From Burkholderiaceae bacterium (GTDB lineage: Bacteria; Pseudomonadota; Gammaproteobacteria; Burkholderiales; Burkholderiaceae), in NCBI GenBank assembly GCA_947457745.1, contig CANGWT010000127.1:1-5085 (forward strand): a DNA stretch of 5,085 nt, in the 5' to 3' direction. Below the pieces are notes generated by a model. It searched no databases. It had not been told where the DNA came from and worked only from the letters and a program-made list of their open reading frames with translations. The translations under genes were made by a program, and so were the position numbers. Shown here one piece after another: positions 1 through 5,085 of this stretch; positions within the stretch are counted from its first letter, which is position 1, and every line of letters begins with the position of its first letter.

Positions 1-94
1 TGGCTTCAACAGCCGTAGCAGGTGCGGTCAAAAAGTCGTGCGCACGGTGCATGCCACGTTTGGATGGGGATTTTTTATTCTGTTGGACGGCCAT
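1..94 (-). CDS. rpmF: Large ribosomal subunit protein L32 (bL32), N-terminal part, cut by window edge
   Basis: L32 is a small protein of the 50S ribosomal subunit. The 31 visible codons begin MAVQQNKKSPSKRGMHRAHD, which is the characteristic bL32 N-terminus (E. coli L32 starts [20 protein letters not shown]). The basic K/R-rich stretch and the following DFLTAP segment also fit. The rest of the protein lies beyond the left edge. The ATG (complement of 92-94) has a good AGGAG ribosome binding site at 101-105, six bases upstream, so the start is secure. The gene lies 105 nt downstream of yceD in the same orientation. The yceD-rpmF pair is widely conserved in proteobacteria and usually leads into plsX and the fab genes, which would lie off the left edge here. 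Confidence 0.97.
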   Translation of the reverse strand, partial: MAVQQNKKSPSKRGMHRAHDFLTAPATAVEA

Positions 95-117
95 ATTGAA
101 CTCCTAAGCAAGGCGAC

Positions 118-126
118 ATTCTAGCA
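118..126 (-). promoter_or_regulatory. Extended -10 promoter element for rpmF
   Basis: Read on the minus strand, this is TGCTAGAAT: a 5-of-6 match to TATAAT preceded by the TGn extension at the exact spacing. It lies 24 nt upstream of the rpmF ATG, which would give a leader of roughly 15-18 nt carrying the AGGAG site. No good -35 hexamer occurs at 16-18 nt spacing, which extended -10 promoters tolerate. It would let rpmF be transcribed independently of yceD read-through. This is a sequence-based prediction only. Confidence 0.5.
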
Positions 127-199
127 TGCAAATTGAGATAAATGCCTGATTAATTGATCAAGTAGGTTTGAAAACTCGCCCTCAATGGGTGGGGCTAAA

Positions 200-778
200 T
201 CAATTTTTCTTCATATTTTTCAATATGTTAAAGGGATTCTGAGGATTTTCAGGGACACCCTTAGCTTCATCGCTACCTCCGAATGAGGAGGCATGAGGCT
301 GGCAAGCGTCCTCTGGATGCTTTGGAATTAAAGGCATGGATAAGAGGATTTCGTCCTCAATCAGCCCTAGAAGGTCAAAGTGCTGACTTGCTACCAAAGG
401 CTCCTGTTGATCATCCTCCATAGGAAAGGCATCGGCCTCCTCCTCGGTGGCCACCATGACAAATCGACTCTCTTGAGCCAATTCAAGGATGCAATCTTGC
501 AGACAGCTCTGACAAACCAGGTGAATACGGCCTTTTACGGCCAATTCCAGAATTTGCCGGGACTCAGAACCTGGAGAATCTGCAAAATGGGTCTTTAACT
601 CCCAATGAAAGCCATCGCCCGGCTCAACGCTAGAGGTCTCATCAGCAACCCTCGGCAAGGTGGAAATCTCCAAAAATCCAGCCCCTTGATAGGACTGAGG
701 AGCGCAAAAATCGATCCGACTCAAAGCCTTGGGATCAATGGATAACTCCACTTGAGGTAAAACTTGATTACGATTCAT
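200..778 (-). CDS. yceD: DUF177 family protein YceD (23S rRNA accumulation protein)
   Basis: This 192-residue protein belongs to the YceD/DUF177 family. Members have been linked to 23S rRNA accumulation in bacteria and plastids, but the molecular activity is not settled. Family marks are a CxxC pair (C89, C92, in LVCQSCL), the acidic GLIEDEILLSMPLIPKH segment at 138-154 with a third conserved Cys at 159 (HPEDAC), and the C-terminal NPFNILKNMK tail. E. coli YceD has the equivalent CQRC, VEDEI, VHDSEHC and NPFAVLASLK elements. Cysteine spacing suggests metal binding, which is inference. The start is fixed by an in-frame TAG three codons upstream (complement of 788-790), yet no Shine-Dalgarno sequence is visible. 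The gene diverges from yceF and precedes rpmF, an arrangement also found in E. coli. A role in supplying rRNA or ribosomal protein for 50S assembly fits the context. Confidence 0.93.
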   Translation of the reverse strand: MNRNQVLPQVELSIDPKALSRIDFCAPQSYQGAGFLEISTLPRVADETSSVEPGDGFHWELKTHFADSPGSESRQILELAVKGRIHLVCQSCLQDCILELAQESRFVMVATEEEADAFPMEDDQQEPLVASQHFDLLGLIEDEILLSMPLIPKHPEDACQPHASSFGGSDEAKGVPENPQNPFNILKNMKKN

Positions 779-792
779 GACATCAGTCTAAA
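764..792 (+). promoter_or_regulatory. Possible promoter for yceF, inside the yceD start region
   Basis: TTGATT (764-769) and TCTAAA (787-792) are separated by 17 bases. Each matches the sigma-70 consensus at four of six positions. Transcription would begin near 799, leaving a leader of about 23 nt before the ATG at 822. The element overlaps the first codons of yceD and the upstream ATG at 792, which supports 822 as the yceF start. The individual hexamers are weak and this is a tentative call. Confidence 0.3.
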
Positions 793-821
793 TGAAGGCC
801 TCAGCGAAAGTACAAGTAGTG

Positions 822-1415
822 ATGAGTAATTCTGCAAAAAAACTAATTCTGGCATCCACCTCGGTCTATCGTCGGGAGCTTTTGGAGCGACTGCGCATCC
901 CGTTTGATGTCATCTCACCCAAGGTGGATGAAACCCCCCTCCCTAACGAAAGTACTCTGAATTTAGCCTTGCGCTTAGCCAAAGCGAAAGCTGCCGCAGT
1001 TGCGAAAGATCACCCCGAGGCTTGGGTTATTGGCTCCGATCAAGTGGCCGACCTGTGCGGAGCTGCCATTGGTAAGCCAGGAAACTTTGAGCGTGCCATG
1101 GCGCAACTACAACTCATGCGCGGTACTACTGTGACTTTTCAAACAGCGCTGTGTCTCATGCATGGCCATGAGGAAATAACAATCAATATTCCCACCGAAG
1201 TGACTTTCCGCAAGCTTTCTGATGATGTTCTAGAGGCATACCTCCATGCCGAGGAACCCTACGACTGCGCAGGCAGTGCCAAGTCTGAAGGCTTGGGAAT
1301 CTCGCTTTTGGAATCCATCAAGAGCGATGATCCCACTGCATTAATTGGCTTGCCGTTAATTGCATTAAGCGGCCTTTTGCGTGAAGCTGGTTTTGTTATT
1401 CCAACCAAGAAATAA
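822..1415 (+). CDS. yceF: Maf/HAM1-fold nucleotide pyrophosphatase, YceF type (7-methyl-GTP pyrophosphatase)
   Basis: Maf proteins hydrolyse non-canonical nucleoside triphosphates to monophosphates in the cytoplasm. The YceF subgroup prefers 7-methyl-GTP and so keeps m7G out of the nucleotide pool. From the ATG at 822 the protein has 197 residues, normal for the family. It opens with the phosphate-binding loop LILASTSVYRRELL (residues 8-21). It carries VDET (35-38), the IGSDQV motif with presumed catalytic Asp73, and a DCAGSAKSEGLGISL segment before the GLPLIAL helix. The aromatic-R-R loop and the CAGSxKSEG block match E. coli YceF rather than the YhdE (dTTP/UTP) type. An in-frame ATG at 792 would add ten residues that lack family similarity; it has TAA directly before it and no ribosome binding site, so 822 is preferred. 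The ribosome binding site for 822 is also weak. The gene diverges from yceD and precedes a methylase gene by 24 nt. Confidence 0.92.
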   Translation: MSNSAKKLILASTSVYRRELLERLRIPFDVISPKVDETPLPNESTLNLALRLAKAKAAAVAKDHPEAWVIGSDQVADLCGAAIGKPGNFERAMAQLQLMRGTTVTFQTALCLMHGHEEITINIPTEVTFRKLSDDVLEAYLHAEEPYDCAGSAKSEGLGISLLESIKSDDPTALIGLPLIALSGLLREAGFVIPTKK

Positions 1416-1439
1416 AAAACAAAATACAAATCTAATTAA

Positions 1440-2213
1440 ATGAGTTCAACACTAGGCACTCTCTTTTTAATTCCCAATACCTTAGGTGATGATGCTCGCG
1501 TGGAGCAATTGCCTTGGGTTTTACCAAGCGAAACCATTACACAAACTGCCAAGCTCACCCACTGGATTGTGGAGGATGCAAAAACGGCACGTGCCTTTTT
1601 AAAAGCCGTCGAGAGTGTTTCGCCTCTCGCTTGCTCTATTCAAGAAATGCAGATGAGTGAGTGGCGCGGTGTTACACGTAATGCCAAGTATGGTGATGCC
1701 GTCAAACCAATAGATTTACTCAAGCCCCTCATTGCTGGAAAAGACATAGGCCTCATGTCAGAGGCAGGCGTTCCCGGGGTGGCGGATCCTGGCGCAGAGC
1801 TTGTACTGGCAGCGCATAAGCTGGGTGCCAAAGTGAAGCCTTTGGTTGGTCCAAGCTCTATTTTGCTGGGCCTGATGGCCAGTGGTTTGAATGGTCAACG
1901 CTTTGCGTTTCAAGGCTACATTCCACATGATGCGCAAGATCGCATTGCACGACTAAAACAGTTGGAAGTGGAATCTAGGAAATTACAGCAGACACAAATC
2001 TGGATTGAAACACCGTATCGCAATACTGCAATGCTGATGGCTTGCCTGAATGCGCTGTCTCCGCAATCGATGCTTTGCATGGGAATGGATCTGAGCTTGC
2101 CAACTGAGATGATCGCTACGCTATCAATTGCAGATTGGCGTAAGCGTTTTCCAAATGAAGCTGCTTGTGCTTCATTGCAAAATAGGCCGGCAGTATTTCT
2201 ATTGCTGGCCTAG
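1440..2213 (+). CDS. SAM-dependent methyltransferase, tetrapyrrole methylase fold (divergent RsmI-like, COG0313), substrate unknown
   Basis: This 257-residue protein resembles RsmI, the 16S rRNA C1402 ribose methylase, but is shorter (RsmI is about 285) and divergent. Matching parts are the opening strand LFLIPNTLGDD (8-18), VEDAKTARAFL (44-54, where RsmI has AEDTRHTRKLL), SEAGVPGVADPG (107-118, RsmI SDAGTPLISDPG), the VGPSSILLGLMASGL helix (136-150), RFAFQGYIP (154-162) and the IWIETPYR strand. The RsmI loop GTPIGNLxD is replaced by IPNTLGDD, and the following arm differs strongly, so I expect a different substrate. It may not act on rRNA at all. The start is fixed by a TAA immediately upstream (1437-1439). 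No Shine-Dalgarno sequence is visible; the 24-nt gap after yceF is A-rich. It is probably cotranscribed with yceF. Its last codons form a terminator hairpin. No gene symbol is given because the function is not assigned. Confidence 0.85.
   Translation: MSSTLGTLFLIPNTLGDDARVEQLPWVLPSETITQTAKLTHWIVEDAKTARAFLKAVESVSPLACSIQEMQMSEWRGVTRNAKYGDAVKPIDLLKPLIAGKDIGLMSEAGVPGVADPGAELVLAAHKLGAKVKPLVGPSSILLGLMASGLNGQRFAFQGYIPHDAQDRIARLKQLEVESRKLQQTQIWIETPYRNTAMLMACLNALSPQSMLCMGMDLSLPTEMIATLSIADWRKRFPNEAACASLQNRPAVFLLLA
2183..2212. terminator. Rho-independent terminator embedded in the methylase 3' end, probably bidirectional
   Basis: TAGGCCGGCA (2183-2192) and TGCTGGCCTA (2203-2212) are inverted repeats that pair over ten positions with one G-U wobble. 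The stem can extend inward by three more pairs to a four-base loop (2196-2199). On the plus strand a T-rich run (TTTTGTTT) begins at 2217. On the minus strand the hairpin is followed by TTTTGC. The hairpin covers the last ten codons including most of the stop codon of the methylase, and lies 36 nt past the sppA stop. It is placed to end both converging units. The U-tracts are short and interrupted, so efficiency is uncertain. Confidence 0.75.
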
Positions 2214-2247
2214 ATGTTTTGTTTACTACTTTATTGATCTATCGTTT

Positions 2248-3207
2248 TTACTTGAGATCGGGCGTCTTAATTAAGGCCTTGCCTGCTGCAGCGCCAACTT
2301 CAGCACCGAAACGTTTAGCAACGCGCTCGGCAAAATTCTCTTTCATGGTGTAGTCGAGAATATCTGGCGCCTTAAAGATATCGCGCGCCACGGTCTCTAC
2401 TGTTCCATAACCATCGACCAAGCCAATTTTGATTGCTTGCTCGCCATTCCAAACTCGGCCTGAGAACATCTCTGGAGTTTCTTTTAGACGATCGCCACGC
2501 CCTGCTTTCACCACAGCAATGAACTGCTGATGAATTTCATCGATCATGGCTTTAATCATTTCTACTTGCTGTGGATTTTCTTTGGAAAATGGATCCATCA
2601 TCCCCTTGTTTGAGCCTGCGGTAATCATGCGACGAGTCACACCTAACTTATCCATCAGACCAGTAAAACCAAAACCTTCCATGATTACGCCAATAGACCC
2701 AACTAAGCTCGCCTTATCCACCAAAATTTGGTCGCCCGCAACAGCTACGTAGTAACCACCTGAAGCGCAAATATCCTCCACGACGACATAAAACGGTTTA
2801 CTTGGATAGAGTTTGCGTAAGCGATGAATCTCATCATTTATCATGCCAGCCTGAACGGGAGAGCCGCCAGGGCTATTGATACGCAAAACTATGCCTGCAC
2901 TATTTTCATTTTCAAAAGCAGCAGTAAGCGATGAATTGATATCTAAAGCATTGGCCATCGAACTCGAAGAGATCTCTCCTTCTAGAGTAACTAAAGCAGT
3001 GTGCTTCTCCATACCCATGCCACGCCCTGGCAGATGAAAATCAAAGACTGCCAACACAGCGCCAATAAAGACAATGAGGGTAAGAATGCGAAACACCGCT
3101 TTCCAGCGACGCGCTTTACGAGTTTCTTTTAAATTCTCTAACAGTAAATGCTCAAGCGCTTGACGCTCCCAATGTTGATTCGCATTCTCAGATTGATTTT
3201 GATCCAT
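2248..3207 (-). CDS. sppA: Signal peptide peptidase SppA, family S49 serine protease
   Basis: This is a membrane-anchored protease that degrades cleaved signal peptides and other membrane peptide remnants. The 319-residue protein is the short, single-domain type, unlike the fused-repeat E. coli SppA of about 618 residues. An N-terminal cytoplasmic stretch rich in Lys/Arg (27-36) precedes one transmembrane helix (about 38-55), so the catalytic domain should face the periplasm. The S49 marks are RINSPGGS (109-116), nucleophile Ser149 in ICASGGYY (146-153), and GSIGVI (170-175). Lys201 (SNKG) is the likely general base. The Ser-Lys spacing of 52 equals that of Bacillus SppA (S147/K199), so the dyad looks intact. 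The start is supported by AAGGA at 3216-3220, eight bases upstream. It follows the HAD phosphatase by 21 nt and is the last gene of the rluC operon. SohB is the alternative S49 name, but length and motifs favour SppA. Confidence 0.92.
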   Translation of the reverse strand: MDQNQSENANQHWERQALEHLLLENLKETRKARRWKAVFRILTLIVFIGAVLAVFDFHLPGRGMGMEKHTALVTLEGEISSSSMANALDINSSLTAAFENENSAGIVLRINSPGGSPVQAGMINDEIHRLRKLYPSKPFYVVVEDICASGGYYVAVAGDQILVDKASLVGSIGVIMEGFGFTGLMDKLGVTRRMITAGSNKGMMDPFSKENPQQVEMIKAMIDEIHQQFIAVVKAGRGDRLKETPEMFSGRVWNGEQAIKIGLVDGYGTVETVARDIFKAPDILDYTMKENFAERVAKRFGAEVGAAAGKALIKTPDLK

Positions 3208-3228
3208 CTTTTTAATCCTTTTTACCTA

Positions 3229-3915
3229 CTAGTTTTTAACGGTGAGATTTTGACTGAGCCAAGTTGCCAACTGCGACACATCATCCACATGTATCAGTGA
3301 TGGCGCCTCTTTTAAAGTGCTCGGAGGGTGCGCGCCATACGTCACCGCTACTGCATCCACACCTGCATTGGCTGCCATATCTAAATCATGGGTAGTGTCT
3401 CCAATCATCAGCATGCGGCGCATCGGCACTTGCATCACATCTGAAAGCTCTAAGAGCATTCCGGGATGGGGCTTCGAGAAAGATTCATCTGCAGTACGAG
3501 TTTCATGAAACATCTGCTCCAACTGATGGTGCTTTAGAGATCGATCTAATCCAACGCGAGATTTACCTGTCGCCACACCTAGCAAATAGCCACCCTCACG
3601 TAAGCTGTTTAGTAATTCACGAATACCCGGAAATAAATCGAGCTCGTGATCTTTAGCCAGATAATGAAATCGAAAGCGCTCTGTTAACTTAGGAAAGTGC
3701 GCTGGCTCAATCCAAGGCACTGCTCTTCTAAGTGAATCCTGAATACCCAAACCAATGACCGAGCTAGCCAAAGTGTCATCAGGCTCCTTGAAACCCAAAT
3801 CACGGCAAGCTTGCTGAATACAGTCAACGATTGTCGGCGTGGAATCCATGATGGTTCCATCCCAGTCCCATACGATCAGATCATAACGTCTATCGGGTTT
3901 TTGTTCTTCAGGCAT
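3229..3915 (-). CDS. HAD-family hydrolase, phosphoglycolate phosphatase-like (Gph/PGP-like)
   Basis: This is a cytoplasmic HAD subfamily IA phosphatase. From the ATG at 3915 it has 228 residues. All four HAD motifs are present: DWDGT (nucleophile Asp17, acid/base Asp19), VATGKS (Thr116), FSKPHP (Lys148) and IGDTTHDLDMA (Asp173, Asp177). The helical cap between motifs I and II (about residues 25-95) fits the C1 cap type. The fold resembles phosphoglycolate phosphatase, but substrate cannot be fixed from sequence and other phosphosugars or pyrophosphate are possible. A longer reading starts at TTG 3930 with five more residues. I prefer ATG 3915 because its ATGCCTGA overlaps the rluC stop by 8 nt, a usual arrangement for translational coupling, and no ribosome binding site favours the TTG. 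It is followed by sppA after 21 nt, so the three genes form one operon. Confidence 0.9.
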   Translation of the reverse strand: MPEEQKPDRRYDLIVWDWDGTIMDSTPTIVDCIQQACRDLGFKEPDDTLASSVIGLGIQDSLRRAVPWIEPAHFPKLTERFRFHYLAKDHELDLFPGIRELLNSLREGGYLLGVATGKSRVGLDRSLKHHQLEQMFHETRTADESFSKPHPGMLLELSDVMQVPMRRMLMIGDTTHDLDMAANAGVDAVAVTYGAHPPSTLKEAPSLIHVDDVSQLATWLSQNLTVKN

Positions 3916-4927
3916 TGTTGGGTGCTTCAAAAGTTTTCATCATCGCAGTAAATTCAGCGGGTAGTGGTGACTCAATACGCATTTTCTCGCCAGTACGCGG
4001 ATGAGTAAAGCCGGCTAAATGGGCATGCAAATATAAGCGCTTGGATTTCACAATCTTGTCTTGATCTTCAAAGCCGTACTTATCATCACCCAAAATCGCG
4101 TGGCCCAATTTTTGGAGGTGGACTCGAATTTGATGAGTACGTCCGGTTTTAAGTTGAGCCTCGGCCAGAGTAATTGCCAACTCCCCACGTTTCATTACTT
4201 TAGTAACACGCAAAGCGGTATGACTTGGTAGACCATCTGGGTCAACACGAACGCGACGCTCACCATTGGCCAATAGATATTTATGTAATGCGAACTTCAG
4301 TTGCATCGTGCCTGCGCCCTGAGCAATTTCCCCATGGGCTAGCAAGTAATAGCGCTTGTCTGTTTGCCCTTCGCGGATCTGACGATGCAGTTCTACTAGA
4401 GCACTACGTTTTTTGGCGAGGAGAAGCACACCCGAGGTATCGCGATCCAAACGGTGAACCAATTCTAAGAATTTGAGCTCGGGGCGGGTAATGCGCAGGG
4501 TTTCAATGACGCCAAGCGCAATTCCTGAACCCCCATGAACTGCCAAACCTGCTGGCTTATTCACTATTAGCAGAGCTTCATCTTCGAACAAAATAGGCAT
4601 TTTGTCGGAATACCCCTGCGCCCGAGACTTGGTTTGAGCGGTATTGACAGCCGCCATTTGGGCAGGCTCAGCAATACGAACCGGCGGGACTCTCACCACA
4701 TCCCCCTCAATTAAGCGGGTAGTCGGCTCAGCCCTTTTCTTATTCACCCGAACCTCGCCAGAGCGAATAATCCGATAAACGTGGCTTTTGGGAACCCCTT
4801 TTGCCCAACGTAATAGGTAATTATCTAGTCGCTGGCCAGCCTCTTCAGGACCAATAGTCTGAAGGTGAACGGCGGCTGGAGCAATGGTTTTGACCTGCGA
4901 AGGCTTGGAAATGGGTTCGGATTTCAT
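3908..4927 (-). CDS. rluC: Ribosomal large subunit pseudouridine synthase, RluC type
   Basis: RluC converts uridines 955, 2504 and 2580 (E. coli numbering) of 23S rRNA to pseudouridine. The 339-residue protein has an N-terminal S4 RNA-binding domain (about 31-82, GQRLDNYLLRW to VRVPP) and an RluA-family catalytic domain (about 110-330). Key parts are LLIVNKPAGLAVHGG (119-133), motif II HRLDRDTSG (158-166) with catalytic Asp161, and the KTGRTHQIRVHL segment near 261-272. The first roughly 25 residues are a low-similarity leader. The ATG at 4927 has a fair purine-rich AGAGAG site seven to eight bases upstream. RluD would have a similar layout, but the position beside the yceF-yceD-rpmF block and the divergent gene on the right favour RluC. 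It is the first gene of the operon, overlapping the phosphatase gene by 8 nt. Confidence 0.93.
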   Translation of the reverse strand: MKSEPISKPSQVKTIAPAAVHLQTIGPEEAGQRLDNYLLRWAKGVPKSHVYRIIRSGEVRVNKKRAEPTTRLIEGDVVRVPPVRIAEPAQMAAVNTAQTKSRAQGYSDKMPILFEDEALLIVNKPAGLAVHGGSGIALGVIETLRITRPELKFLELVHRLDRDTSGVLLLAKKRSALVELHRQIREGQTDKRYYLLAHGEIAQGAGTMQLKFALHKYLLANGERRVRVDPDGLPSHTALRVTKVMKRGELAITLAEAQLKTGRTHQIRVHLQKLGHAILGDDKYGFEDQDKIVKSKRLYLHAHLAGFTHPRTGEKMRIESPLPAEFTAMMKTFEAPNNA

Positions 4928-5003
4928 GATTTATCTCTCTTGCCACCCCGACGGAGGTCGACAAGGGACTTAACAATACCCCATTGTCCTTCAACTTGTG
5001 CCG

Positions 5004-5009
5004 TATAAT
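5004..5009 (+). promoter_or_regulatory. Consensus -10 box (TATAAT) for a rightward gene, probably rne
   Basis: A perfect TATAAT lies in the 158-nt stretch upstream of rluC, read rightwards. A -35 match at normal spacing is poor: TTGTCC at 4984-4989 would leave a 14-nt spacer, and CATTGT at 4982-4987 a 16-nt spacer. Transcription would start near 5015-5016. In E. coli and many other proteobacteria the gene divergent from rluC is rne, so this is a plausible rne promoter, although no rne codon is inside the window. Confidence 0.55.
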
Positions 5010-5015
5010 CAACGC

Positions 5016-5085
5016 TCTAGCCAATTTATTGGCCCGAGACTGACCTGATTCAGGTTTGGATCGTGGAGCTTGGAGTCGCCCTTAA
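5016..5085 (+). other. Structured 5' leader of the divergent gene (probable rne UTR), cut by window edge
   Basis: Downstream of the -10 box no start codon with a reading frame is evident before the edge. The segment holds two compact hairpins. The first is GCCAA/TTGGC around UUUA (within 5020-5033). The second is ACCTG/CAGGT around AUU (5043-5055), with a possible closing G-U pair. A GGAGCTTGGAG repeat follows at 5065-5075. RNase E mRNA in enterobacteria has a long structured leader used for autoregulation by RNase E. A similar role here is inference from synteny; the sequences were not matched to a known RNA family. Confidence 0.4.

Noticed and set aside
177..195. Possible terminator hairpin between yceD and rpmF (GCCC/GGGC)
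   Set aside because: Only a four-pair stem with a ten-base loop and no T-run; read-through from yceD into rpmF is more likely.
380..598. Open frame on the plus strand opposite yceD
   Set aside because: No recognisable protein features. It lies wholly antisense to the conserved CxxC and EDE region of yceD, so it is a shadow.
809..837. Candidate yceD promoter on the minus strand (TTGCAG, 17-nt spacer, TGTACT)
   Set aside because: Only three and four of six consensus matches; too weak to list as a feature.
1640..1831. Open frame on the minus strand opposite the methylase
   Set aside because: Low-complexity Ser/Ala/Pro composition, antisense to conserved methylase motifs, with no ribosome binding site; a shadow.
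2546..2752. Open frame on the plus strand opposite sppA
   Set aside because: Antisense to the SppA catalytic region and without protein family features.
3317..3508. Open frame on the plus strand opposite the HAD phosphatase
   Set aside because: Antisense to HAD motifs III and IV; composition reflects the opposite gene.
4225..4476. Open frame on the plus strand opposite rluC, beginning out of any operon
   Set aside because: It covers the antisense of the RluC HRLDRDTSG motif and downstream residues, with no independent evidence for expression.
1..5085. Search for mobile elements, CRISPR repeats, tRNA genes or defence genes
   Set aside because: No repeat arrays, terminal inverted repeats, integrase-like frames or tRNA-like sequences were seen; all long frames belong to housekeeping families.

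Overview
This window is a compact, typical bacterial core-genome segment that best fits a betaproteobacterium of the order Burkholderiales. Its moderate GC content and protein character recall Polynucleobacter, but the genus is an inference from memory and was not tested by search. Seven protein genes cover nearly all of the window. I see no tRNA, rRNA, CRISPR array, insertion sequence or phage gene.

Layout from left to right. (1) The first 31 codons of rpmF (ribosomal protein L32, minus strand) run off the left edge, behind an extended -10 promoter near 118-126. (2) yceD (DUF177, minus strand, 200-778) lies just upstream of rpmF in the same orientation. (3) yceF/maf (nucleotide pyrophosphatase, plus strand, best start 822) diverges from yceD with almost no space between them. 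(4) A divergent member of the RsmI-like tetrapyrrole methylase fold (plus strand, 1440-2213) follows yceF. (5) A hairpin at 2183-2212 lies inside the last codons of that gene and sits between two converging transcription units, so it probably terminates both. (6) A three-gene minus-strand operon, rluC -> gph-like HAD phosphatase -> sppA, is tightly packed, with an 8-nt overlap and then a 21-nt gap. (7) The right edge holds an intergenic region with a good plus-strand -10 box and a short structured leader for a divergent gene beyond the window. By synteny that gene is expected to be rne (RNase E).

The theme is translation and RNA housekeeping: L32, a DUF177 protein linked to 23S rRNA accumulation, a 23S pseudouridine synthase, and probably RNase E next door. 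To these are added nucleotide-pool sanitation (YceF), metabolite repair (Gph-like phosphatase) and membrane protein quality control (SppA). The order and relative orientations of rluC, yceF, yceD and rpmF match my memory of the E. coli block rne/rluC/yceF/yceD/rpmF, with three genes inserted between rluC and yceF.

I do not see a new biological system here. The points most worth a second look are the functionally unassigned methylase next to yceF, the coding-embedded bidirectional terminator, the nearly overlapping divergent yceD/yceF starts without clear ribosome binding sites, and the structured leader at the right edge.
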